Shown in pieces: positions 46,852 through 55,461 of a stretch of DNA of 64,000 bases. The notes beneath the pieces are model-generated. The model saw only the letters and a list, made by a program, of their open reading frames with translations. It was not told the DNA's origin and made no database searches. The stretch spans positions 1-64,000 of the forward strand of contig JAAUUH010000001.1 in assembly GCA_012031145.1 (NCBI GenBank), given 5' to 3'. The first letter of the stretch is position 1; the number at the start of each line of letters is the position of its first letter. Origin of the DNA: Oscillatoriales cyanobacterium SM2_2_1 (lineage in GTDB: Bacteria > Cyanobacteriota > Cyanobacteriia > Pseudanabaenales > Pseudanabaenaceae). The position numbers and the translations under genes were made by a program.

Positions 46852-46980
46852 ATGGCTATGCCGTCTACGCCCACCCCCCCACCCCGGCCCCCGGAACCTA
46901 TTCTGTGCCCCCACTGCCAGCGCACTGCCACGAATGGCATCAAGTGCCAAGGCATCTGCGTTGCTGACAGCAGTTATTAG
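46852..46980 (+). CDS. 42-residue CPxC zinc-ribbon-like small protein
   Basis: The short frame reads MAMPSTPTPPP and then ILCPHCQRTATNGIKCQG and ICVADSSY. Four cysteines (CPHC, KC, IC) and the NGIKC block look like a small zinc ribbon. A similar C-P-x-C-x-R-T-A-x-N-G-I-x-C-x-G pattern occurs as a stand-alone protein in other cyanobacteria, from memory. The N-terminus is a Pro-rich linker. It lies 42 bases before gatC on the same strand and may be in the same transcript. The function is unknown. It is too short for many gene callers. Confidence 0.65.
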   Translation: MAMPSTPTPPPRPPEPILCPHCQRTATNGIKCQGICVADSSY

Positions 46981-47022
46981 GAGTTATTAGTTAGGATGGA
47001 TAGAATTTGAGGCCTACCTAAT

Positions 47023-47310
47023 ATGGATCGTGACCAAGTTCAGCACATTGCCCACCTGGCCCGTTTACACCTCACGGAGACTGAGGCTGAGGCTTTTACG
47101 GAGCAATTGGGGCGAATTGTGACCTATTTTGAGCAACTGAGGGAGCTTGACCCACTTTTAGAAAACGTCGAGCCAACCACCCGCGCCATTGAAATGGTAA
47201 ATGTGTCACGCCCGGATGTTTTGCAGCCCGAGGGCGATCGTGAAGCCTTACTCGACTGTGCCCCAGACCGCGAGGGAGAATTTTTCCGGGTGCCACGGTT
47301 GATTGGCTAG
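47023..47310 (+). CDS. gatC: Glu-tRNA(Gln)/Asp-tRNA(Asn) amidotransferase subunit C
   Basis: GatC is the small subunit of the GatCAB complex, which turns mischarged Glu-tRNA(Gln) into Gln-tRNA(Gln) and Asp-tRNA(Asn) into Asn-tRNA(Asn). The 95 residues match: VQHIAHLARLHLTETEAEAFTEQLGRIVTYFEQLRELD, then VEPTTRAIEMVNVSRPDV and a final GEFFRVPRLIG. gatA and gatB are not in the window, which is normal in cyanobacteria. The start at 47023 follows ctaat. A degraded beta-lactamase follows downstream. Confidence 0.95.
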   Translation: MDRDQVQHIAHLARLHLTETEAEAFTEQLGRIVTYFEQLRELDPLLENVEPTTRAIEMVNVSRPDVLQPEGDREALLDCAPDREGEFFRVPRLIG

Positions 47311-47415
47311 TGATGGGCTAGGAATAGGAATGTTTCCCATGCCTTTCAATGTGTTGCCAAGTGATGCCAAGATATTATTCCTAAGGGCAATTTCAGTTCC
47401 GTAGTCCGCAGGAGC

Positions 47416-48210
47416 ATGAGCTGAGCAAGGTCTTAGCTATTGCGTTAATTCAGCTTATTGTGTCTTCCACATTTTTCGCCCAACCTTTTACTGGCGCAAA
47501 TCCTCCCCTATCTTCCTGCCAAATTCATTTCCAAGAACTAGGCATCAAAGGCTCTATGATTCCTCTCGGACTGAATTCGGGTGCAACTTGCGAGCACAAC
47601 CAGCGATTCCTATCTGCTTCCACCTTCAAGATTCTCAAGGCTTTGATTGGATTAGAAACAAAAGTCATTCCCAGTTCAAAGACGATTCCCCCCTGGATGG
47701 GGTGACCCAATCCATTCCAGAATGAAACCAGGATCGGGACATCGCAGTGGTTTTTAGTTTTCTGCAATCTGTGCGATTAAATCCTCGCCCAAAGCATTGG
47801 CCATTCCAGGATACAAGCCTGCGTTGGAACAGTCGGCTACGGCAAAAAAATATTGGTACAGAGAAAGACCTTGATCGGTTTTGGCTGGAAAAACCATCAA
47901 CCATTGGCCCTTGCAACAGATCGTTTTTTCAAAAGACGTCTAGAGAAAAATTACCCTTTTCTTGGGATGCTATTTCAACTGTTAAAAATATGATGGCGAT
48001 TGAGAGAAGCAATTTCCATGCAATGGAGTGAAAATCGGCTGGGTTGGCGGTGGTACCGACAAATCCCAAATTGGTTGGCATGTTGGCTATTTAGAAAAAG
48101 AAATCCATGCCCACCTTTTTGCTACTAACATAGACATAAACAAAAATGCCAATCACGCAAGTTGTAAAAAGGTGACATACGGATGCCTCAAAACCCTCGG
48201 ATATCTGTAA
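47416..48210 (+). pseudogene. decayed class D (OXA-type) beta-lactamase
   Basis: Pieces of a class D beta-lactamase appear in three frames. A leader-like LSKVLAIALIQLIVSSTFFA is followed by FLSASTFKILKALIGLE (the active-site STFK), then WNQD-like and DLDRFWLEKP segments, LPFSWDAISTVKNMM, and GWHVGYLE with FATNIDI near the end. Damage seen: a frame loss right after the ATG at 47416, a missing G at the WDG site, TGG changed to TGA in the EWNQD block (47722-47725 region), a frame change at the YGN site, which reads YGK, and KTG replaced by KIG. Several of these cannot be explained by homopolymer errors. So this is a true pseudogene. Its AT-rich composition suggests transfer. Confidence 0.8.
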
Positions 48211-48291
48211 GTTCTAGGGAGCGCACAGGCAATCACTGACTGGTCTTTGGACTGGGAACGGATGATCTAGTATGGCAGCAAATTAAGGTGG

Positions 48292-49410
48292 GTGAGTTTA
48301 ACCGGTATGGAATTTATACTCGATGGGCGTTGCCCGGAGACTGGAGCCCGAGCAGGCCGGTGGGTGACGCCCCACGGAGTGGTGGAAACGCCGCGCTTTA
48401 TGCCGGTCGGCACGCTGGCCAATGTCAAAACCCTGACGCCGGATCAGGTGGCGGACTGTGGTGCTCAGATGGTCTTAGCTAACACCTACCACCTCCATTT
48501 ACAACCTGGGGAAGACCTAGTGGCAGCCGCAGGGGGACTGCACCGATTTATGCAGTGGTCGGGGCCGATTTTGACCGATTCTGGCGGTTTTCAGGTGTTT
48601 AGCCTGAGTGATATTCGCGAAATTTCTGACCATGGGGTGGAGTTTCGCTCCCCCCGCGATGGGCAACTGCTGACCTTGACACCGGAGAAGTCGATCACGA
48701 TTCAAAATGACCTCGGGGCCGATGTGATCATGGCCTTTGATGAATGTGCTCCCTATCCCGCAACCTACGCCCAGATTGCATCGGCGAGCGATCGCACAAC
48801 CCGATGGCTGGAGCGGTGCCTCCGGGCCCATCAGCGCCCTCGGGATCAATCCCTGTTTGGCATCGTTCAGGGGGGGATATTTTTGGATTTGCGGCAACAA
48901 TCGGCGCGGGAGTTGGTAGCCTTTGATCTGCCGGGCTATGCCATTGGCGGCGTAAGTGTCGGGGAACCGCCGGAGTTGATTGCCAAAATTGTGCAGGCGA
49001 CCACACCTTTGTTGCCGGAGCATAAGCCCCGTTATCTCATGGGGGTGGGTACCCACCGGGAGATGGTGCAGGCCGTGGCGGCGGGTATGGATTTATTTGA
49101 CTGTGTGATTCCAACTCGGTTGGCCCGTCATGGCATGGCAGTGGTGGGGGGCGATCGCTGGAATATGAAAAACAATCGCTTTCGACGGGAGCTGGGGCCG
49201 CTGGATTCCTCCTGCCCGTGCTACACCTGCCAGCATTTTTCCATCGCCTACCTTAGCCATTTGGTGCGATCGCAGGAAGCGCTGGGGGCAACGTTGCTGG
49301 CGATCCATAACCTGACAGAGTTGATCCGGCTAACGGAGCGAATGCGGCGGGCAATTTTGGCGGGCACCTTTGCGGTTGAATTTGGGGCATGGCTCAATGA
49401 CGGGGCTTAG
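48292..49410 (+). CDS. tgt: queuine tRNA-ribosyltransferase
   Basis: TGT swaps guanine 34 for a queuine precursor in tRNAs for Asp, Asn, His and Tyr. Family residues seen include [14 protein letters not shown] (catalytic Asp and substrate Asp), [20 protein letters not shown] and the zinc motif CPCYTCQHF with a later His. The GTG at 48292 gives 372 residues; the ATG at 48307 would be five codons shorter. The final 14 bases overlap the next gene. A pseudogene and a short gap precede it, so it has its own promoter. Confidence 0.95.
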   Translation: MSLTGMEFILDGRCPETGARAGRWVTPHGVVETPRFMPVGTLANVKTLTPDQVADCGAQMVLANTYHLHLQPGEDLVAAAGGLHRFMQWSGPILTDSGGFQVFSLSDIREISDHGVEFRSPRDGQLLTLTPEKSITIQNDLGADVIMAFDECAPYPATYAQIASASDRTTRWLERCLRAHQRPRDQSLFGIVQGGIFLDLRQQSARELVAFDLPGYAIGGVSVGEPPELIAKIVQATTPLLPEHKPRYLMGVGTHREMVQAVAAGMDLFDCVIPTRLARHGMAVVGGDRWNMKNNRFRRELGPLDSSCPCYTCQHFSIAYLSHLVRSQEALGATLLAIHNLTELIRLTERMRRAILAGTFAVEFGAWLNDGA

Positions 49411-49720
49411 GCTAGGGCTGCTGGTATGCCTGTGGGTCTTGCTGATGGGGGTGGCAATTTTTGCAACCCAAAATCAGGAGTTGGTGACCGTGCACTTCCT
49501 CTATGCCGAGTCAATTCGGGTTCCCTTGGGGTTGGTGCTGATCGGTTTTGGCGGCGGCGGTGGGGTGTTGTGGGCCCTTGGTGCACTGGGGCGATCGCCT
49601 CAAATTGCCGTTCCCGCTCAAAAAATTACCCCGCCTGGGGAACCCGTGCGCGATCGCCCAAAACCCAGTCCTAGGATAGTCAACGACTGGGACGAGGGAC
49701 TAGATGACGACTGGGGATGA
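49397..49720 (+). CDS. LapA/DUF1049 membrane protein
   Basis: The ATG at 49397 overlaps the tgt end and gives 107 residues. Two membrane spans ([20 protein letters not shown] and [19 protein letters not shown]) flank [20 protein letters not shown], the LapA/DUF1049 signature (two spans linked by a QNxxxVxxxFL block). In enterobacteria LapA takes part in lipopolysaccharide assembly; in cyanobacteria the role is unknown. The C-terminus is a Pro-rich, acidic tail. Its overlap with tgt implies translational coupling. Confidence 0.8.
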   Translation: MTGLRLGLLVCLWVLLMGVAIFATQNQELVTVHFLYAESIRVPLGLVLIGFGGGGGVLWALGALGRSPQIAVPAQKITPPGEPVRDRPKPSPRIVNDWDEGLDDDWG

Positions 49721-49741
49721 GCCACAAATTAGGATTACAGC

Positions 49742-51019
49742 TTAGGTTTGCAGCCAGGTATGCACCCATTGGCACGCCGCCGCGCGATCGCCCATGGGTA
49801 GGGTTCCATCTAGGACAGCGGCGCGAAGCTGCCAAAGGACGGTGCCCATGGCCTTACCCCTAGGGCAACCCAAGGCAATCAGGTCGTGGCCGGTGAGGGG
49901 CGCAGCTACATGGCGATAGGTGCTCAGGTAGCGCCAAACCGCCGGTCGCCATTGGAGCGATTGCCCCGTCAGCAAAAGGGTCGGGATGGAGCAGTTTTGC
50001 AACCACAGCACCACCTGACTGGGGCTGTGGGGTGGAGTGGCGTCCATGAGGCGCTGACAGTCCCGGAGGTCGCTGAGCCATGGGGGTGGAAAGTTCCGCT
50101 CCAAATCCGTGGGGGATGCGGTTAAAGCCGCTGCTGGCAAACCCGCCAGCACCCAGCGGCCGATTAGATCCGCCAGCTCTTCCTGGGGAGTAAAGTACCG
50201 CTGCCAGCGCCGGAGCCGACTTACACCCCGGGTAAAGTTTTGGGGTAAGGCTAGGTGGGGATGGAAGCAGCGCAGCGCTCCGAGGGATGCCAAACCGGTA
50301 AAGATCTTTGCGGCGCGGGGCTCCCGGGCACAGTAGGTCAGTTCCGCCCGCAGACGACTGCCCCCCAAACCCACAAAATCATCGCTGGCAAGGGTGGTAT
50401 GGATTTCGGTAAGGGCTTCCGGGGCGATCGCCAGTCCCAAACGTACCGCAAACCGCACCGCCCGAAAAATCCGCCGGGGATCTTCCCTAAAACTGCCGGC
50501 CCGCAGCGGTCGCAGTATTTTGAACCTTAAATCGGCCAATCCCCCAAAACGATCCACTACCTCGGGCTCCGCCCCCGCCAACACTGCCGGGGTCAGGGCG
50601 ATCGCGAGGGCATTGATCGTAAAGTCCCGCCGTGCCAGATCCTGCCACAGGGATGCGGCACAAACCTGGGGATTGGCCCCCGGATAGGCATAGGTTTCTT
50701 GGCGGGCCGTGGCCAGGTCGAGGGTGAATTCGGGGAACAGTAACTCGGCGGTTTGAAATTTTTCGTGGCGCACCAGCCGACAGCCCATCTCCTCGCCCAA
50801 AGCCCAATCCAGCGCCACAGCCAGATGGATGCCCGCCTGTTCGCCCCCAGCAACTACCAGATCCAGATCCGTTGGGGGCCCAGGGGTATGGCCCAAGACC
50901 CAATCCCGGACGATGCCGCCGATCGCATAAAGTTCGGTCTTTTGATCTTGGGCGATCGCCACCGCTTGGGTCAGCACCTGCCGCTGCGTCGCCGAAAACC
51001 ACAGCCCAAAGTGCGTCAT
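49742..51019 (-). CDS. cca: CCA-adding tRNA nucleotidyltransferase
   Basis: The enzyme adds or repairs the 3' CCA of tRNAs. This class II protein has the nucleotidyltransferase core GGIVRDWVLGHTPGPPTDLDLVV (GG and the DxD metal site), RRDFTINALAI and the ATP/CTP-selecting EDPRRIFRAVRFA. The C-terminal helical part (residues ~200-425) binds the tRNA acceptor stem. The length of 425 residues is normal. Some cyanobacteria have split A-adding and CC-adding enzymes; one cannot decide by sequence alone. It lies just after larE on the same strand, four bases apart. Confidence 0.9.
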   Translation of the reverse strand: MTHFGLWFSATQRQVLTQAVAIAQDQKTELYAIGGIVRDWVLGHTPGPPTDLDLVVAGGEQAGIHLAVALDWALGEEMGCRLVRHEKFQTAELLFPEFTLDLATARQETYAYPGANPQVCAASLWQDLARRDFTINALAIALTPAVLAGAEPEVVDRFGGLADLRFKILRPLRAGSFREDPRRIFRAVRFAVRLGLAIAPEALTEIHTTLASDDFVGLGGSRLRAELTYCAREPRAAKIFTGLASLGALRCFHPHLALPQNFTRGVSRLRRWQRYFTPQEELADLIGRWVLAGLPAAALTASPTDLERNFPPPWLSDLRDCQRLMDATPPHSPSQVVLWLQNCSIPTLLLTGQSLQWRPAVWRYLSTYRHVAAPLTGHDLIALGCPRGKAMGTVLWQLRAAVLDGTLPMGDRAAACQWVHTWLQT

Positions 51020-51022
51020 CCC

Positions 51023-51846
51023 CTAAAACCGCACCCCATCATTCAGCTTGCCACTGCGAAACCCCTCCAGATCTAGGGTGATGCTCTGGAAGCCGAACTG
51101 GCGAAACGCCGCCGTCAATTCCGGCAGATCAAAAAATTGCACAAATTCCCCTAGGCGATCGCCCGACACCTCAATTTTGGCTGTTTCCCCCAGCGATCGC
51201 ACCCGCAAATCCCCACGCCAGCCCCGTTGTCGCAGATAGGACTCCGCTGCGCCCACCCGTTGCAATTTAGCTACCGTGATGGTCTCCCCGTAGGGAAAGC
51301 GAGAACTCAGGCAGGGCTGGGCCGGCTTATCCCACCACGGCAATCCCAAAAGCCGTGAAATCATCCGCACCTCCAGCTTGGTGATGCCCACCTCCGCTAG
51401 GGGCGATCGCACCCCCCGCTCCTGGGCCGCCTGAATCCCGGGACGGTAATCGTGGAGGTCATCGGCATTCAAGCCATCCACCAAATAGGCATAGCCCCAG
51501 GCCTGGGCCAGGGGTCGCAATGTATCGTGCAGCTCGCTTTGCAAAAGTAACATCGGTTCACTGGGTTCGCCGCATAATTGGGGTTTTCCAGCTCATGGGT
51601 GGTCACCACCTCGTGGCGCATCCCAATAACCTGCGCTTGGGACTTGGCCGCAGCTAAATCCTCCGGCAGCAACGAGGGCGACTGGGCGGTCACCGCCACC
51701 ATGCGATCGCCAAGGACGGCAAAGGCAACTTGGGCCACGAGGGTACTGTCAATTCCGCCGGAATAGGCCACCAGCACCCGCCCGGATTCCCTCAGCAAAG
51801 CTCGTAGCTGCTCATATTTTGCTTGGGTGGATGGATCCAGAGTCAT
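51023..51846 (-). CDS. larE: ATP-dependent sacrificial sulfur transferase LarE, frame broken
   Basis: LarE puts sulfur from its own Cys onto a pyridinium precursor to make the nickel-pincer cofactor of lactate racemase and related enzymes. The PP-loop SGGIDSTLVAQVAF (residues ~30-45) and the sacrificial Cys in PCLSSRFPYG are present. The two frames meet after NRCYFCK; adding one A to the three-A run at 51538-51540 (complement) restores 274 residues and gives CKSELHDTLRPL. No larA, larB or larC gene is in the window. Similar proteins in cyanobacteria may serve another sulfur-transfer job. Confidence 0.88.
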
Positions 51847-52020
51847 AGGTATGGTTAGGAATTCACAATTTCTATCATATAGATTAGATTCCGACAGCAG
51901 AGTTTTTAGGAACGTCGGTCTGGGGCTAACCGTAGCCAGCTAGATGATTTTACAATTTTCATTGGCTCGTTTTAAGGATGCCCTTTATACTTAACTCTTG
52001 CGTTATTAGGAATTCCCCCC

Positions 52021-53316
52021 TTGATTGAGCGTTACACCCACCCCGCCATGGGAGCCCTCTGGACTGAGGAGGCCAAATACCAAACTTGGCTGCAAGTCGA
52101 GATCGCCGTTTGCGAAGCCCAAGCAGAGTTAGGTTACATTCCCGCGGCGGCAGTGGAAGAAATTAAAGCCAAAGCCCAATTTTCCGCCCAGCGAATTCAG
52201 GAACTTGAGTCCGAGGTGCGCCACGATGTAATTGCTTTTTTAACCAATGTCAATGAGCATGTCGGTGCCGCAGGGCGCTTCATTCACTTGGGGTTAACCA
52301 GTTCCGATATTCTCGACACCGCCCTCGCCCTCCAACTGGTGCAGAGTCTGCAACTGATTCAGTTCCAGGTCGAGATCCTCAGCCAAACCCTGCGCTACCA
52401 AGCCCAACAGCATCGCCACACCTTGATGGCCGGACGAACCCACGGCATCCATGCCGAACCGATCACCTTTGGCTTCAAGCTCGCCGGATGGCTGGCAGAA
52501 CTTCTGCGCCACCGCGATCGCCTGACTGTTCTATCAAAGCGCATCGCCGTCGGTAAAATTTCCGGGGCCGTTGGCACCTATGCCCACCTTGACCCCCAAG
52601 TGGAGGCAATCGCCTGCCGCAACCTGGGATTGATGCCCGACTGTGCCTCGACCCAAGTGATTTCCCGCGATCGCCATGCCGAATTCACCCAAACCCTAGC
52701 GCTGATTGGAGCTAGCATTGAGCGATTTGCCGTTGAGATCCGCAACCTACAACGCACCGATGTTCTGGAGGTGGAGGAGTTCTTTGCCCAGGGACAAAAG
52801 GGATCTTCAGCCATGCCCCACAAGCGCAACCCCATTCGCTCCGAGCGGTTAACCGGCATGGCCCGGATGCTGCGCGGTTATGCCAGCACGATGATCGAAA
52901 ATGTTGCCCTTTGGCATGAGCGGGACATTTCCCATAGTGCCGCCGAGCGGGTTATGCTGCCCGATGCCTGCATTGTGCTGCACTTCATGCTTACAGAAAT
53001 TAACGACTTGATGCAGCATTTGCTCATCCATCCTGAGAACATGGCACAAAACCTGTTTTGTTACGGCGGCGTGGTGTTTAGCCAGCAGGTATTGCTGGCC
53101 TTGGTGGATAAAGGTCTGAGCCGAGAAGAAAGCTATGCCATTGTTCAGGGAGCCGCTATGGCGGCATGGAATCGTGCCGATGGGAACTTCCGCGCCCAAA
53201 TCAGCCAAGATCCCCAGGCGCGATCGCTCTTGACAGCGGCGGAATTAGACCAATGCTTTGACCCCCAGCGCCACCTTAAGAACCTCGACACCATCTACCA
53301 GCGCCTCGGCATTTAG
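52021..53316 (+). CDS. purB: adenylosuccinate lyase
   Basis: PurB catalyses two steps of purine synthesis, splitting fumarate from SAICAR and adenylosuccinate. The fumarase-family signature GSSAMPHKRNPI (with the catalytic loop Ser) is complete, and TSSDILDTALALQL and AGRTHGIHAEP hold the His base regions. A TTG at 52021 is the only start that keeps the conserved MIERYTHP-like N-terminus. The length of 431 residues is typical. It is monocistronic, with a family C repeat and the convergent toxin pair downstream. Confidence 0.94.
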   Translation: MIERYTHPAMGALWTEEAKYQTWLQVEIAVCEAQAELGYIPAAAVEEIKAKAQFSAQRIQELESEVRHDVIAFLTNVNEHVGAAGRFIHLGLTSSDILDTALALQLVQSLQLIQFQVEILSQTLRYQAQQHRHTLMAGRTHGIHAEPITFGFKLAGWLAELLRHRDRLTVLSKRIAVGKISGAVGTYAHLDPQVEAIACRNLGLMPDCASTQVISRDRHAEFTQTLALIGASIERFAVEIRNLQRTDVLEVEEFFAQGQKGSSAMPHKRNPIRSERLTGMARMLRGYASTMIENVALWHERDISHSAAERVMLPDACIVLHFMLTEINDLMQHLLIHPENMAQNLFCYGGVVFSQQVLLALVDKGLSREESYAIVQGAAMAAWNRADGNFRAQISQDPQARSLLTAAELDQCFDPQRHLKNLDTIYQRLGI

Positions 53317-53640
53317 GGAAGCACGATCAGGGGATTGCCATCAGGAAACCCCGCATCCTAATTAGATGCTAGGGGCTGACATCACCTTAATAATTAGCTC
53401 GAGCAGTCGGTTGAACTAACCCGCTATCAAAAATGTTGAATTGTGCATGTATAGTCAATTTAATTAAGAGCGACACAATTATAGTTGTTTTGAGTACTAT
53501 TACTCCCCTCGCCCCTTATGGGAGAGGGGCTGGGGGTGAGGGCGAGATTGTCTCAAATAAATCTGAAATAGCTATAAGCTTAGTATACGGTCGAGTGCAG
53601 TGATTTATCAGCTATTTCTTCGATACTCACAAAGTAATTT
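53317..53640. other. intergenic region with repeat C
   Basis: Convergent end of purB and the Doc gene; AT-rich outside the repeat at 53450-53545. No gene is visible. Confidence 0.7.
53450..53545. repeat. 96-bp repeat family C, copy 2
   Basis: 94 of 96 bases match 12347-12442. The two differences are single substitutions. The right half folds as CCCCTCGCCC/GGGAGAGGGG. It lies between convergent genes, as does copy 1. Confidence 0.9.
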
Positions 53641-54078
53641 TCAGTCTGATATAGCAAATAAGATCCTAAGTTTAAGAGATTCACTGAAATCATCTTCGTA
53701 AATCAATGATTCAATAATGTATGCTAGCAGTTGTTTGCTAATTTTCCCCTCTGCTACCCAAACTGCAATATTCTCCATTTCTAGTAAAATTTTTTTTACT
53801 GAATAATCATATCCATTCAATTCCAAAAAATAGCTGCCTAATGCAATACTAGAACGCTTATTACCATCTACAAAAGCATGGAATTTAATTATAGAAAGTA
53901 CCAAGTGAGTTAATTTATCTTCTATTTTCGGATAGTAGTTATCATTTTGAATATGTTCAAGGGGACTTTCTAATAATCCTAGGTTATTGATTCCAGCTAG
54001 ACCACCTGAATTCTCGATAATCCAATCATGAAACTCAACTGCATGGGCAATATCAAAATATAAAATTATTTCATCCAT
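53641..54078 (-). CDS. Doc-family (death-on-curing) toxin
   Basis: The 145-residue protein has the Fic/Doc core FHAFVDGNKRSSIALGSYFLE at residues 66-86. The motif HxFxDGNKR is the Doc form, in which Lys replaces the Fic glycine, so it is expected to phosphorylate a target such as EF-Tu rather than AMPylate it. That is family knowledge, not shown here. The gene is AT-rich and follows its likely partner by two bases on the same strand. It ends convergently with purB across a repeat. Confidence 0.85.
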   Translation of the reverse strand: MDEIILYFDIAHAVEFHDWIIENSGGLAGINNLGLLESPLEHIQNDNYYPKIEDKLTHLVLSIIKFHAFVDGNKRSSIALGSYFLELNGYDYSVKKILLEMENIAVWVAEGKISKQLLAYIIESLIYEDDFSESLKLRILFAISD

Positions 54079-54080
54079 TC

Positions 54081-55094
54081 CTATCTATCTTTGAGTCTCT
54101 GAGAAACTGCCAGTGCTTCGGGATCGGATAGCTGCTCTTGTAGCGATCTACTAGCTTCACCTAAAAATTTCTCAAAATCAGATTCTGGAATAGTTTGGAT
54201 ATAGGATATTAGTTTTTGATGCAGGGCATCTCTAAAGCTTAGATCTCGACTTGCCATTTTAGTACGAGCATCTTCGATAATAGGCTTGAGATAAGAATTA
54301 TTTTCTGCAAGTTCGACCAAGCGATCTAATTCCGAAGGCTGAAGTTTACGCCCTGCTTGCTCTGACTTAACTTTCATTTCTTCAGCAAGACCATTTTCTA
54401 TACTAGCGATTGCCTTGAGAACTTCAGCGTACAAAGTATCGCGAACTTTGTCTTTTTTCTCCAATTTTAGGATTTGTCTGTATTCTTGAGCATTTTCTCG
54501 AAATACCAGTTGGTAAATTTTATTTGTGTAAAAGCCATACTTAGCTTTTCCCATCTCCAAATAATCATCTAAGGCTTTAGTAAAAACTTGTCTATAGCTA
54601 AACTCTCGATAAGCAGAAGGCAAATAATTGCAGTCCCGCTGATTAATATATCTAGTGTGCCCCCCCGATCGCTCCGCGACTACTTCAATCACGATATCAA
54701 GGATGCGAGAACGGATCAAACGGGCACGATCGCTTTCTGTGAGCAGCATTGCAATATTGAGGGCTGCTCGAAAAGTAAATACACCTAAGACAGTTATTTT
54801 GGTACCCTCATTGATGAGGATACCACCTGTAGTGTTTAGAAAATCCTTGAGGGCTTGCCCTTTCAGAACTCTATAACCATTATTTTTCAGTTCTTCGCCA
54901 TGATTTGCTACATATCTTTCTATGGTGACATTATTAATATTAAAAAGCTCTGCTAACTGTTGCTTGGTAAAAACAACGGTGTCTTGATAGGGAATCCCCC
55001 CTAAGCCTAAATGCTCTTCAATTTTTTCTATGGCATAGCGATTATTGAGAATGTTTTAGCGATCAAGTTTAGAGTTGGGAAGGTCATTGGTCAC
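54081..55094 (-). pseudogene. DNA-binding partner of Doc (RhuM-like), in-frame stop at codon 13
   Basis: From a GTG at 55094 the frame reads MTNDLPNSKLDR, then TAA (55056-55058), then NILNNRYAIEKIEEHLGLGG and on to the end at 54081. The middle part has FTKQQLAELFNINNVTIERYVANHG, a helix-turn-helix, and later LTESDRARLIRSRILDIVIEVVAERSGGHTRY. The first in-frame ATG past the stop (54749) would lose the HTH. A single C-to-T change of CAA would make the TAA. Related cyanobacterial proteins sit beside Doc genes. It may be a dead antitoxin, read through, or started from a rare codon. It lies two bases before doc. Confidence 0.65.
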
Positions 55095-55346
55095 GTTAGT
55101 TATTTCCAAATAATTATTTCATTCTAAACACTATCATTCATCAGTAAAAGTAGACAGATAACTAATGCCTTTACCGCAAGAGGTTCATCCATTAGCCAGT
55201 AAAGTTAATGGGCGTGACAACGCTTATCCTCAAAGCGTCCAGCTTGAATTACTGGCACATCCAAATTAGTGTTCCCAGCACGGAGAGGAGTGGATAATCA
55301 AATCCACTATTGAGCCTATCTGTATGGTCGATAGATCCAGAACTTA

Positions 55347-55430
55347 TAGGGATAGCGAGACTCGAACTCGCACGACCTTATCGGTCAACGGATTTTAAGT
55401 CCGTAGCGTCTACCATTCCGCCACATCCCC
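55347..55430 (-). tRNA. tRNA-Leu (UAA)
   Basis: The minus-strand copy reads GGGGATGTGGCGGAATGG at the 5' end, the anticodon loop in CGGACTTAAAATCCG (TAA), a variable arm, and a T arm GCGAG/TTCGAGT/CTCGC. The acceptor ends TATCCCT with A as position 73, and G1 pairs with U72 by wobble. The long variable arm and 84-base length are typical of Leu tRNA. No CCA is encoded; the cca gene at 49.7 kb would add it. It reads UUA codons. Confidence 0.94.
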
Positions 55431-55461
55431 AAAAAAGCGATTCTCATCTTAACGTGGATCG

